From positions 1 through 53,947 of the forward strand of contig JAGXFT010000171.1 of assembly GCA_024637135.1 (NCBI GenBank): 53,947 nucleotides of DNA, in the 5' to 3' direction. The notes under the pieces are model-generated. The model was not told where the DNA came from. It was given only the letters and a program-made list of their open reading frames with translations, and searched no databases. Position numbers and translations under genes: made by a program. Origin of the DNA: Nitriliruptorales bacterium (GTDB taxonomy: Bacteria; Actinomycetota; Nitriliruptoria; Nitriliruptorales; Nitriliruptoraceae). Positions 8,529 through 17,488 of the stretch are shown here, piece after piece (position 1 is the first letter of the stretch; each line of letters begins with the position of its first letter).

Positions 8529-9121
8529 CGGCCACGCGTGCCTTCGACGTGGTCGTGGCGGCCGGGGCCCTGGTCATCACCCTGCCGGTCACCCTGGCCG
8601 CGGCGATCGGCATCCTGGTCACCGACGGCCGCCCCGTCATCTTCGCTCAACAGCGGGTCGGTCTGTGCGGCGAGACATTCACCATGCACAAGTTCCGGAC
8701 GATGGGAGGTGCCCCTGCCGGGCCTGGCTTCGACGTCGGCGACACCAGTCGCGTGACCCGCCTGGGTCAATGGCTGCGCGTCACCAAGGCCGACGAACTG
8801 CCCCAACTCGTGGACGTGCTTCGGGGTGAGATGTCCATCGTTGGGCCACGGCCGGAAGTTCCGTCCTGGGTGGATGCCTATGCGGAACGCTTCCAACGAA
8901 TCCTCACGGTTCGACCAGGGATCACCGATCCGGCCGCCATCGCCTTTCGCCATGAAGAACACATCCTGGCTGCTTCACCCGATCCGGAGGCAACCTACCG
9001 GGACGAGATCCTGCCCCGGAAGTTGGACCTCTACGACCAGTACGTTGACACTCGGTCGCTCACAGGAGACATCACCATCCTGATCCGGACACTGTTGGCC
9101 ATCTTCACGAGGTCCCGGTGA
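8525..9121 (+). CDS. Small monotopic phosphoglycosyl transferase, PglC-like
   Basis: A 198-residue enzyme of the bacterial sugar transferase family (Bac_transf). It has a single N-terminal re-entrant hydrophobic helix (about 7-33), KFRTM (56-60), the catalytic dyad Asp90-Glu91 in TKADELPQL, and GEMSIVGPRPE (101-111). It lacks the large N-terminal membrane domain of WbaP/WcaJ, so it is the minimal PglC form. It should transfer a sugar-1-phosphate from a UDP sugar to polyprenyl phosphate at the inner face of the membrane, beginning assembly of the repeat unit. GTG at 8525 overlaps the sulfotransferase stop by 4 bp. The neighbouring aminotransferase and PglF-like dehydratase suggest an amino-dideoxy sugar as substrate. 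Confidence 0.9.
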   Translation: MTATRAFDVVVAAGALVITLPVTLAAAIGILVTDGRPVIFAQQRVGLCGETFTMHKFRTMGGAPAGPGFDVGDTSRVTRLGQWLRVTKADELPQLVDVLRGEMSIVGPRPEVPSWVDAYAERFQRILTVRPGITDPAAIAFRHEEHILAASPDPEATYRDEILPRKLDLYDQYVDTRSLTGDITILIRTLLAIFTRSR

Positions 9122-10305
9122 CCACCACCGTTCCGTTCTTCTCCACCGGTGACCTGTCACGTGAACTGGAGGCGGTCGGCGACGTGCTCCATTCAGGATG
9201 GCTCACAACCGGCTCGCGAGCGAAACTCCTCGAGCAGCGGTTCGCAGGGGCCTGCGAAGCCGATCATGCCCTCGCGGTGACGTCCTGCACCGCCGCACTG
9301 CATCTCGCCGTCGAGGCCCTGGGGCTTGGTCCGGGTGACCGGGTCGTGGTCCCCAGCATGACGTTCGGGGCGTCCGCCGAGGTCATTCGCTACGTCGGTG
9401 CCACGCCAGTCGTGGTCGACGTCGAGCCGGGGACCAACCTCCTCAGTCGTCGCATCCTCGAACGGGCTGTGGAGGACTACGGGAACATCGCGGCGTGCAT
9501 CGTCGTGCACTACGGCGGCCAGGCGCCCAGGATGCTGGGTGACGAAGGCCTGTGGGACTACTGCCGCGAACGGGGAATCCGACTCATCGAGGACGCGGCA
9601 CATGCCTTCCCGTCACGCTCCGACGCCGGGCCCATCGGCGCCGTCGGCGACGTCGCGTGCTTCTCCTTCTACGCCAACAAGACCATGACCACCGGTGAGG
9701 GTGGGATGCTGGTCACCAACGACGCGGACCTGGCGGCACGTGCCAGCATCATGCGTCTGCACGGCATCGATCGCGATGTGTGGGACCGCTTCGGGGCGAA
9801 GTCTGCGTCCTGGCAGTACGACATCGTGGCCCCCGGCTTCAAGTACAACATGCCGGATGTCAACGCCGCCATCGGCGTGGTCCAGTTTGGTCGGGCTGCT
9901 GGCTTCAGGGACGATCGCCAGCGCGTCGCGGAGCACTACCAACGACAACTGGTCGACGTCGCCGAAGTCTCGTTGCCCCTGTGTGATGTCCCCGCCTCAT
10001 GGCATGCATGGCACCTGTTCCCGATCGTGCTGCACCAAGACGCCGCCGTGGATCGGAACGGCATGATCGAGGCACTGGCCGAACGCGGTGTCGGGACCTC
10101 CGTGCACTACCGGCCACTGCACCGGATGACCTACTACCGCGACACCCTGAACCTGGACGCCCAGGACTTCCCCAACGCCGAGCAGACGTGGCAGGGATGC
10201 CTGTCGTTGCCGATCTACCCGTCGATGACAGCCGAGCAGGTCCGCCACGTCACGACGTCCGTCCGGGCGGTGTTGGGACACTCGCCACCCGCCCACGACG
10301 GGTGA
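9118..10305 (+). CDS. DegT/DnrJ/EryC1/StrS sugar aminotransferase, PglE-like
   Basis: A 395-residue PLP enzyme. TSCTAALHLAV (55-65) binds the phosphate, IEDAAHA with Asp159 contacts the pyridine nitrogen, and FYANKTMTTGEGGM supplies the Schiff-base Lys188. The C-terminal part has SWHAWHLFPI and VGTSVHYRPLH, typical of sugar aminotransferases. It would transaminate a UDP-4-keto-6-deoxy-HexNAc to the 4-amino sugar, as PglE does. GTG at 9118 overlaps the PglC-like stop by 4 bp. A 4-keto precursor could come from the PglF-like protein encoded convergently 17 bp downstream. No PglD-type acetyltransferase is present in the window. Confidence 0.88.
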   Translation: MTTTVPFFSTGDLSRELEAVGDVLHSGWLTTGSRAKLLEQRFAGACEADHALAVTSCTAALHLAVEALGLGPGDRVVVPSMTFGASAEVIRYVGATPVVVDVEPGTNLLSRRILERAVEDYGNIAACIVVHYGGQAPRMLGDEGLWDYCRERGIRLIEDAAHAFPSRSDAGPIGAVGDVACFSFYANKTMTTGEGGMLVTNDADLAARASIMRLHGIDRDVWDRFGAKSASWQYDIVAPGFKYNMPDVNAAIGVVQFGRAAGFRDDRQRVAEHYQRQLVDVAEVSLPLCDVPASWHAWHLFPIVLHQDAAVDRNGMIEALAERGVGTSVHYRPLHRMTYYRDTLNLDAQDFPNAEQTWQGCLSLPIYPSMTAEQVRHVTTSVRAVLGHSPPAHDG

Positions 10306-10322
10306 GAGCAGGCCAAGGCGCC

Positions 10323-12278
10323 TCAGGCTTCCCGCATGTCGACCGACGAGTCGGGCGCCGTCAATGCCCTGTCCGAGATCTCCGGCGCGGACGTCGCCAG
10401 TCGGCTCCTCGCGAACTCTGGCAACAACGCCCGCACCATCGCGTGGACACCAGCGACGCCGAGGTCCCGCGAGTCACACCCCATCAGCAGGTCATTGAGG
10501 TCGCGCTCGACGCTCGCCCAGCGGGGACGCGGGACGGCGCCGATCCAGATCTTGGCGTGGCGCGTTCGATTGGCGTTCTCCTCCGACAGCGACAGCTCCT
10601 CGTACAGCTTCTCGCCCGGTCGAAGGCCGGTGAACTCGATCTCGATGTCGACGCCGGGCTCGAAGCCGGACAGGCGGATGACGGCCTCGGCCAACTCCAC
10701 GATGCTGACCGGTTCGCCCATGTCCAGGGTCAGGATCTCGCCCGGTTGGCCGATCGCTGCCGCCTGCAGGACCAACTGGGAGGCTTCCGGGATGGTCATG
10801 AAGTATCGCTGCATCTGCGGATGCGTGACCGTCACCGGGCCACCCCGGGCGACCTGCTCCTTGAAGATCGGCACGACACTCCCGGTCGATCCCAGGACGT
10901 TGCCGAAGCGAACTGCCACCCCGGCCAGCCCCGAGCTGTCGGCCAGGTGTTGGACGTAGCGCTCGGCAAGTCGCTTGGTGGCGCCCATGATCGAGGTCGG
11001 GTTGACGGCCTTGTCCGTGGAGACCAGGACGAACCGGTCCACGACGTGCTCCGCCGCCAGGTCGGCCACCACACGGGTCCCACCCACGTTGTTCTTGACG
11101 GCCTCACCCGGGTTGGACTCCATCAGGGGGACGTGCTTGTGGGCGGCTGCATGGACCACCACGTCCGGATGCAGCTCCATGAACACCTGTGCCATGCGCG
11201 CCCGATCGCACACGTCGGCGATCACCGCCACGACGTCCGTCTGGGCATCCATGACCGTCAGTTCACGATGGATTGCCCACAACGCCGGCTCTGCCTGGTC
11301 CACCAGCACGAGCCGTGACGGGTGCAGGCCGACCACCTGTCGGGCGAGTTCCGAGCCGATCGAGCCACCAGCGCCGGTCACCATGACGCAGTTGCCCGTC
11401 ACCAACTCCCGGGTCGGTTGGTCGTCGAGCTCGACCTGGTCGCGGCCCAGCAGGTCGTCGACGTCGACGTCTCGGATCCGCGACACGCGCACGTCCCCGC
11501 TGACGATCTCGAACACCCCGGGCACGATCTTGGTCTCGACCCCGGCCTGCTCGCAACGGTCGACGATGCGCCGGATGTCGGGCCTGGCAAGGGCCGCGAT
11601 GGTGATGATCGCCATGTCGACGCGCCGGGCTTGGGCCACGCAGCTGACGTCGTCGACCGTCCCCACCACGTCCAGCCCGCCCACCCGGCGCCCCACCTTC
11701 GCAGGGTCGTCGTCGAGGAAGGCCACCGGCCTCATCTCGAGGTCGGGACGTCGTTGCAGTTCCCGGGCCATCATGACACCGGCTTGGCCGGCCCCGATCA
11801 GCAGCACGCGTCGGGACGTGGGGGCGTCTGGCCCACGTCGTCCATGGACTCGCCGAGCGCGACCCTCGGCCTGGAGCCGGCGCGCCATCCGCACGGCGAA
11901 CAGGCCCAACAGGGACAGCACGAAATCCGCGCCGATGACCCCCAGCGGCATCGCCAGGACCCCCAGTCCTGGACCGTTCACCGTGCCCGACACGAGCCGG
12001 ACGGCCAGGAACCACACCGCCACCACGGCCAGGGTGAACGTGATCTCGATGACGTCGCGCAGGGTGGTGTGCTGCCACGACTGGCGGCCGACACCAGCCA
12101 CGTGGAGCGCCAGCACGTCCACCACGACGACCACCGGCAGCACCAGCCACAACTGTGCAAGGTGCTCCGGGGGGATCGAGCCGTCGAAGCGCAGCAGGTA
12201 GGCGCCGACCAGGGCCAGGGCCAGGACGATCGCCTTGATGGCCAGTCTGGCCATACTGCGTGGCCGGGCGGAGGGCAC
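10323..12278 (-). CDS. Membrane nucleotide-sugar 4,6-dehydratase, PglF/WbpM-like
   Basis: A 651-residue protein with four N-terminal transmembrane segments (about 13-30, 42-62, 78-97, 104-130). A first Rossmann-like domain follows with GAGQAG (162-167), then the catalytic SDR domain with TGAGGSIG (301-308), a STDKA motif and GATKRLAE, in which Lys is kept but the usual Tyr is not. Its length and layout match PglF/WbpM/CapD-type UDP-GlcNAc 4,6-dehydratases, which form the 4-keto precursor of bacillosamine-like sugars. GTG at 12278 was chosen because GAAAGG lies 7 bp upstream; an internal ATG at 12254 is possible. It converges on the aminotransferase gene and is divergent from the phosphatase gene. 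Confidence 0.9.
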   Translation of the reverse strand: MPSARPRSMARLAIKAIVLALALVGAYLLRFDGSIPPEHLAQLWLVLPVVVVVDVLALHVAGVGRQSWQHTTLRDVIEITFTLAVVAVWFLAVRLVSGTVNGPGLGVLAMPLGVIGADFVLSLLGLFAVRMARRLQAEGRARRVHGRRGPDAPTSRRVLLIGAGQAGVMMARELQRRPDLEMRPVAFLDDDPAKVGRRVGGLDVVGTVDDVSCVAQARRVDMAIITIAALARPDIRRIVDRCEQAGVETKIVPGVFEIVSGDVRVSRIRDVDVDDLLGRDQVELDDQPTRELVTGNCVMVTGAGGSIGSELARQVVGLHPSRLVLVDQAEPALWAIHRELTVMDAQTDVVAVIADVCDRARMAQVFMELHPDVVVHAAAHKHVPLMESNPGEAVKNNVGGTRVVADLAAEHVVDRFVLVSTDKAVNPTSIMGATKRLAERYVQHLADSSGLAGVAVRFGNVLGSTGSVVPIFKEQVARGGPVTVTHPQMQRYFMTIPEASQLVLQAAAIGQPGEILTLDMGEPVSIVELAEAVIRLSGFEPGVDIEIEFTGLRPGEKLYEELSLSEENANRTRHAKIWIGAVPRPRWASVERDLNDLLMGCDSRDLGVAGVHAMVRALLPEFARSRLATSAPEISDRALTAPDSSVDMREA

Positions 12279-12532
12279 CTGCGAGCCTTTCGGTCAGAAC
12301 ATGTGGCGAGCCGTGAGGCCCCCCCGAGCCACTCGGAACTGTAGCGTCGTGCCCGGCCCGGGCCGGGGACGTCCGGCCGCCATCGGTGGCACTGGCGAGT
12401 GCCGGGCAGGCAGCCCCGTCACGGCACTCGTGGTTGCCTATCCTCTTCAGCGAACAGCGGGCAGGAACGCGGCCTGCACCGCACGGAACGTGCACCGCCC
12501 CCCCCGACCGTCGTCCTGCGAAGAGCCCCCAC

Positions 12533-13120
12533 GTGTCCAGACCCGCTCGAGTCCTCGTCCTGTGCACGGCGAACGTGTGTCGCAGCCCCCTGGGTGCCGC
12601 CCTGCTGGACCGACTCGCGTCGGAACAACTGTCACCGGGCGCCGTGGAGGTCCTGAGCGCCGGCACGCACGCCCGGCCCGGCGAGCCGGCGGCCGGCGAG
12701 ACCGCACGGATCGCGGCGCGCTGGCAGGTCGACCTGTCCGGTCATCGGGCCCGGCCGATGACCCGTGACCTGGTGGCCGGGGCAGACCTGGTCCTGGCGA
12801 TGGAGGACGCCCATCGCGTCGCGGCCCTGCAACTGGTGCCGTCGGCCCTGCCCCGCGCATTCACCTGGTTGGAACTGGCGCGACTCGCCCCCGAGGTCGG
12901 ACCGGTGCAGGGGCGAGCCGGATCGCGCGACCGGCTGGCTTCCGTGGCCCGGGCGGCACACCGTGCTCGACCGTGGGTCAGGGCTGCCACCGACGGGGAG
13001 GACGTGGCCGACCCCGTGGGTCGATCGTCGCGTCACTTCAAGCGGATGGCCACGACCCTGGTCGACGCCGCAACGGCCTTCCTTCCCGTCATCCTGCTCG
13101 AGCGGCCGAATGACCGGTGA
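12533..13120 (+). CDS. Low-molecular-weight protein-tyrosine-phosphatase-like protein
   Basis: A 195-residue protein whose N-terminus carries the LMW-PTP signature C-x5-R-S: Cys11 and Arg17 in CTANVCRSP. A later DP pair (160-161) may be the general-acid Asp. Such phosphatases (Wzb/Etp/PtpA types) dephosphorylate tyrosine kinases or sugar enzymes controlling polysaccharide export. The domain is somewhat longer than usual (about 150), because of an insertion around 115-150 rich in Arg and Ala. GTG at 12533 precedes the signature by ten codons. A 254-bp interval separates it from the divergent PglF-like gene. No tyrosine kinase partner is encoded in the window. Confidence 0.8.
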   Translation: MSRPARVLVLCTANVCRSPLGAALLDRLASEQLSPGAVEVLSAGTHARPGEPAAGETARIAARWQVDLSGHRARPMTRDLVAGADLVLAMEDAHRVAALQLVPSALPRAFTWLELARLAPEVGPVQGRAGSRDRLASVARAAHRARPWVRAATDGEDVADPVGRSSRHFKRMATTLVDAATAFLPVILLERPNDR

Positions 13121-13260
13121 CCCGGGTCAAGCCGACCACGACGGGCACCCCATGCCCCACGGCTGCTGAGCACCCGCGGCCACGCCGTCGAGCGCCCGAC
13201 CTCGGCGTGCTGCCGGAGCCCGCCCACCGGCGAGGATGCCTGGGACGACGAGGCGGACCG

Positions 13261-13512
13261 TCAGCGGACCTCGACGGCCGAGCGTTCGACCGGGTCGCCG
13301 GCCGACTCGGTGAGGGCGCGCAGCGCGGCCCCCTGCAGCGAGGGACTCGCGTCCGGCGCCGGCGTCGCCTCGTCCTCGACGGCCGGGTCGATGGACTCCG
13401 TCGACCGTTCCGACGCGGTCCGGAAGAGGAGTGCGAACGCCGCCACCAGAGCCACCGCTGCCACGACGGCGAGGATGCGCTGACGACGTTGGAGGACCAC
13501 GAGATCACCCAT
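13261..13512 (-). CDS. Small single-pass membrane protein, unknown function
   Basis: An 83-residue frame with a basic N-terminus (LQRRQR) followed by one clear membrane helix (about 13-31, rich in Ala, Val, Leu) and an acidic, Pro/Ala-rich tail. That topology suggests N-in with an extracytoplasmic tail. No family is recognised. It is convergent with the phosphatase gene. The start at 13512 is the last ATG before the helix; the frame extends further upstream in sequence that does not look coding. A hydrophobic helix by chance in GC-rich DNA cannot be excluded. Confidence 0.45.
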   Translation of the reverse strand: MGDLVVLQRRQRILAVVAAVALVAAFALLFRTASERSTESIDPAVEDEATPAPDASPSLQGAALRALTESAGDPVERSAVEVR

Positions 13513-13913
13513 GGGCAGCCCCCGGCCGTCGTGCACGGCGCGACGACCTCGTGGCAGCAACGACGGATCGGGACATCGATTCCCCCCCGGGAACGGCACG
13601 ACGCCTGGCCTCCGACGCGCGCGCCCCACGTGTCGCGTGCCCCGCCGGCACCGTCCGTGGTCGTGCGCGACCGTGCAGGCGATCGCCATGTCACCGTCGC
13701 GTCTGCCCGGACCAGGCCGCAAACTTGCCGCGCGTTCGGTGCACGGCCGTGACGGAACCGCGACTCTGGTCCCATGTCGCCCGGGACCGGTCCCGCCGCA
13801 GACGGCCCCCGACGGCGCTCGACGGCGCTCGACGGCGGCCATCATCCGGCCCCGGGGGAAGGTTGGCGCACGCCGCGGCGTTGCGGACGGCGCCGTCGAC
13901 GTCCGGACTCCCG
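13513..13913. other. 401-bp stretch without a supported gene
   Basis: Long open frames exist on both strands but are Arg/Pro/Gly-rich and match nothing. A near-perfect repeat of CGACGGCGCT occurs around 13810-13830. It presumably holds the promoter of the VOC gene. Confidence 0.35.
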
Positions 13914-14438
13914 ATGCCCGTCCACCAGCTCAACCACGCCGTCCTGTACGTCCGCGACCTGGCCACCAGCGTCGCCTTCTACCGCGACCTGCTGGGGTTC
14001 CGGATCGCGATGGAACTGCCCGGCCAGGCCGCGTTCCTGCAGGCCGAGGGGTCGACCAACGACCACGACCTCGGACTGTTCCAGATGGGTGCAGGCGCCG
14101 GGGCCTCGACCGCCGGGCGTGCCACCGTCGGGCTCTACCACCTTGCCTGGGAGGTCGACACGCTGACCGACCTGCGGACCATGGCGACCGCGTTGCGCGA
14201 CGCCGGCGCCCTGACCGGGGCCAGCGACCACGCCACCACCAAGGCGTTGTACGCCCGCGACCCCGACGGCCTCGAGTTCGAGGTGAGCTGGTTGGTCCCG
14301 GCCGACCGCCTGGACGAGGTCCACGCCGACACCGGCGGCGAACCGATGATCGCGCCGCTGGACCTCGACGCCGAGGTCGCCCGGTGGGGAGCCGACACGC
14401 CTGGCGGCATCGGCGTCTCCCGGCCCGCGCTCGCCTGA
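13914..14438 (+). CDS. VOC-family (glyoxalase/bleomycin-resistance/extradiol dioxygenase) protein
   Basis: A 174-residue protein with two beta-alpha-beta-beta-beta modules. The first begins QLNHAVLYVRDLATSVAFYRD, with a metal-type His at position 7. The second begins YHLAWEVDTL, with His at about 78, and ends with YARDPDGLEFEVSW, where the Glu would complete the metal site. The pattern resembles catechol-2,3-dioxygenase-like VOC proteins. Substrate unknown; aromatic catabolism genes lie 7 kb away, but no operon link is visible. ATG at 13914 is the first start before the domain. Confidence 0.8.
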   Translation: MPVHQLNHAVLYVRDLATSVAFYRDLLGFRIAMELPGQAAFLQAEGSTNDHDLGLFQMGAGAGASTAGRATVGLYHLAWEVDTLTDLRTMATALRDAGALTGASDHATTKALYARDPDGLEFEVSWLVPADRLDEVHADTGGEPMIAPLDLDAEVARWGADTPGGIGVSRPALA

Positions 14439-14537
14439 TCCCCCGGCCGCGGCCACGCCGACGGCGGCCGTTGGTTCTCGCTCCCTCGCACCGACGGGGT
14501 CCTATCGTTGCCCACAGGTGACGAAGGGGCTCCCAGC

Positions 14538-17327
14538 ATGGCCATCGCCGACCGACCCGGGTTCGACCAGGCGCTGCGCGACGGCACGACGGTCCGCATC
14601 CGCCCGATCCGCCCCGACGACGACGAGCGCCTGCTGGGGATGTGGGACCGGACCTCGGCTGAGTCCCGTCGACTGCGCTTCCACGGTCACTACGACCTGA
14701 ACGTCGACACGGTCGTGCGCTTCACCCACCTCGACCCCGACGACGAGTTCGGGTTGGTGGCCACGCTCGGGCGTGGCGACCGAGAACGCATCGTGGGCGT
14801 GGCACGGTTCTACATCGATCCGCCGGGGAGCAACCATGCGGAGTTCGCCGCCCTGGTCGAGGACGACCAGCAGGGGCGTGGGGTCGGCACGGTGCTGGTG
14901 CGGGAACTGGCCCGGATCGCGGCCGAGCGTGGGGTCGCCACGCTGACCGGCGACGTGTTGGCGAACAACAACCGCATGCTGCGGTTGATCCGGGAACTCG
15001 GGCTCGACCACGCCGACAGCAGGGACGCCCAGACCGTGCGGTCGGACCTCCGCCTCGAACTGGGTGAGGAGTTCCTGACCGTGGTGGACGACGCCGACCG
15101 GCGCGCCGCCCGGGCGGCGCTCGAACGATTCTTCTCCCCGGCGTCCGTCGCCGTCGTCGGGGCCAGTCGCGACCCCGCCTCCATCGGCGGCATGGTCTTC
15201 CGCCACCTCCTGAACGGCGACTTCGCGGGCGTGGCCCACCCGGTCAACACCGACGCAGCCGTGATCCAGTCCGTCCGCGCCGTACCACGGTTGTCGGACC
15301 TGCCGGAGGTGCCCGAACTGGTGGTGGTGTGCGTCCCGGCGGCCGCCGTCGCCGACGTGGTGGACGAGGCCGGGACGCTGGGGGTGCGGGCCGTGGTCGT
15401 CATCTCGGCCGGCTTCGCCGAACTCGGAAGCGCCGAGACCGACGCTGGCCTGGCCGGGGTCGAGCGCCAGCGCGAACTGGTCGACGTGGCGACCAGCCAC
15501 GGCATGCGACTGGTGGGCCCCAACTGCATGGGCGTCATGAACGCCACCGCCGAGGTCCGGCTCAACGCCACCTTCAGCGCCACGTTCCCCTCGCCCGGTC
15601 GGGTCGCCTTCTCGTCGCAGTCCGGGGCGTTGGGGTTGGCCGTGATCGACCACGTCGCCAGCCGGGGGTTGGGCCTGTCGACCTTCGTCTCGGTCGGCAA
15701 CAAGGCCGACATCAGCGGCAACGACCTGCTGCTGTACTGGGAGGAGGACCCGCACACCGACGTGGTGCTGCTGTACCTCGAGTCGTTCGGGAACCCGCGC
15801 AAGTTCTCCCGGATCGCGCGGCGGGTGTCGCGCCACAAGCCGATCGTGGTGGTCAAGTCGGGCCGGACCCAGGCCGGCGAGCGGGCCGCGTCGTCGCACA
15901 CCGCGGCGATCTCGGCCGGCGACGTCGCCGTGCAGGCGCTGTTCCGCCAGGCCGGCATCATCCGGACCGACACCCTGTCGGAACTGTTCGACGTCGCGAC
16001 CCTGCTCGCCCGCCAACCCCTGCCTCGGGGGAACCGGGTCGGCATCGTCACCAACGCGGGGGGGCCGGGGATCCTGGCTGCCGACGCACTCGAGTCCAAC
16101 GGCCTGGTGGTCCCATCGTTGTCGTCGGACCTGCGGACCGCGCTGGCCGACCACCTCCCGCCCGAGGCCGGGACCGCCAATCCGGTGGACCTCGTGGCCT
16201 CGGCCGACGCCGACGGCTACCGGCACGTGCTCCGGACCCTGGGCGAGGCGGGCGAGGTGGACATGCTGGTGGTGATCGTGGTCCCCACCGGGGCCACCCC
16301 GGTGGACGACATCGCGGCCGCGGTCGTGGAGGCCCGCGACACCATCCGCGCCGACGGGGTGGACGACCTGCCCGTGCTGGGCGTGTTCATGTCGGCGGGC
16401 GGCGAGCCACCGGCGCTGGCGGCGGCCGACATCCCCACCTTCGCCTTCCCCGAGGACGCCGCCCGGGCACTGGGCCGCGTGGCCGCCCATGCCGACTGGC
16501 GCCGGACTCCCCTCGGGCGCATCGTCACGCCGGACGACATCGACCCGGAGGCCGCCCGGTCGGTGGTCGAGCGCGTGCTGGCCGACGCCGACGAGGTCGA
16601 CCCCCAAGAACTCGGTGCCGACGCGGTCGACCCCGACGAACTCGCTGGTCACGAACTCGGCGCCGACGTCGGCGGACGCTGGCTCGCGCCGGCGGACGCC
16701 GAGGCCGTCCTGCGGGCCTACGGCGTCGCTCGACCCCGGGCCCGCCTGGTGGCGTCGGCAGCCGAGGCCGCGGCCACCCAGCAGGAATGGGACATCCCCG
16801 TCGCCGTCAAGGTGGCGGCCGCGATCCACAAGACCGACGTCGGGGCGTTGGCGCTGGACCTCGCCGACCCGGACGCCGTCGCGGACGCGGTGGCGAGCAT
16901 GACCACTCGCCTGGACGAGGCCGGACTGGGCACACACGCGGGATCGTGGCTCGTGCAGGAGATGGTCGACGGCATCGAGATGGTCGTCGGGGTCAACCAC
17001 GACCCCTCGTTCGGACCCCTGATCCTGACCGGGCTGGGCGGCACCCTGGTCGAACTGATGCGGGACGTGGCCGTGCGCATCACCCCGGTCACCGACCGCG
17101 ACGTGGACGAGATGCTGGACGGCCTGCGGATGCGACCGCTGCTGGACGGCTACCGCGGCAGCGAACCCGCCGACGTCGACGCCCTGCGCGACCTCCTGTT
17201 CCGGATCAACGCCATGGTCGAGGACCTGCCCGAGATCACCGAACTGGACCTCAACCCGGTGTTCGTCCGCCCCGACGGCCGAGGGGTCGTCGCCGTCGAC
17301 GTGCGCCTGCGGGTCGAACCCGCCTGA
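14538..17327 (+). CDS. GNAT acetyltransferase fused to acyl-CoA synthetase (ADP-forming)
   Basis: A 929-residue multidomain protein. Residues about 12-170 are a GNAT domain, with QQGRGVGTVL as the acetyl-CoA pyrophosphate loop. From about 195 there is a CoA-binding Rossmann domain (VAVVGASRDPASIGG), then succinyl-CoA-ligase-like domains with VGPNCMGVMN and AASSHTAAIS. The C-terminal third is an ATP-grasp domain (VAVKVAAAIHKTDVGALALD, ELDLNPVFVRPDG). The His in SSHTAA, the phosphohistidine position of ADP-forming acetyl-CoA synthetases, is kept, whereas classical Pat protein acetyltransferases lack it, so ligase activity is possible. An acidic linker near 690-715 repeats ELGAD twice. AAGGGG lies 8 bp before ATG 14538. 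Likely a lysine acetyltransferase controlling CoA ligases. Confidence 0.88.
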   Translation: MAIADRPGFDQALRDGTTVRIRPIRPDDDERLLGMWDRTSAESRRLRFHGHYDLNVDTVVRFTHLDPDDEFGLVATLGRGDRERIVGVARFYIDPPGSNHAEFAALVEDDQQGRGVGTVLVRELARIAAERGVATLTGDVLANNNRMLRLIRELGLDHADSRDAQTVRSDLRLELGEEFLTVVDDADRRAARAALERFFSPASVAVVGASRDPASIGGMVFRHLLNGDFAGVAHPVNTDAAVIQSVRAVPRLSDLPEVPELVVVCVPAAAVADVVDEAGTLGVRAVVVISAGFAELGSAETDAGLAGVERQRELVDVATSHGMRLVGPNCMGVMNATAEVRLNATFSATFPSPGRVAFSSQSGALGLAVIDHVASRGLGLSTFVSVGNKADISGNDLLLYWEEDPHTDVVLLYLESFGNPRKFSRIARRVSRHKPIVVVKSGRTQAGERAASSHTAAISAGDVAVQALFRQAGIIRTDTLSELFDVATLLARQPLPRGNRVGIVTNAGGPGILAADALESNGLVVPSLSSDLRTALADHLPPEAGTANPVDLVASADADGYRHVLRTLGEAGEVDMLVVIVVPTGATPVDDIAAAVVEARDTIRADGVDDLPVLGVFMSAGGEPPALAAADIPTFAFPEDAARALGRVAAHADWRRTPLGRIVTPDDIDPEAARSVVERVLADADEVDPQELGADAVDPDELAGHELGADVGGRWLAPADAEAVLRAYGVARPRARLVASAAEAAATQQEWDIPVAVKVAAAIHKTDVGALALDLADPDAVADAVASMTTRLDEAGLGTHAGSWLVQEMVDGIEMVVGVNHDPSFGPLILTGLGGTLVELMRDVAVRITPVTDRDVDEMLDGLRMRPLLDGYRGSEPADVDALRDLLFRINAMVEDLPEITELDLNPVFVRPDGRGVVAVDVRLRVEPA

Positions 17328-17488
17328 CCGGGCCCGGGCGCGCCCCCGGCGGTTCTGCGACCGTCACCGGAGGTCGACCGGGTGCACCGAGGTCGCGTCG
17401 GCACCCGGTGACCTACCGTGGTGGGGTGGTGGTCCGCCGTCGCGGGCCACGCCCACCTCCACGCCGCCCCCCAGGGACAGGGACACCC

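Noticed and set aside
15329-17488. Long upstream extension of the kinase frame
   Set aside because: The extension is Arg/Gly/Pro-rich and lies out of frame over the GNAT fusion gene. The kinase begins at GTG 17489, just before its first conserved strand.
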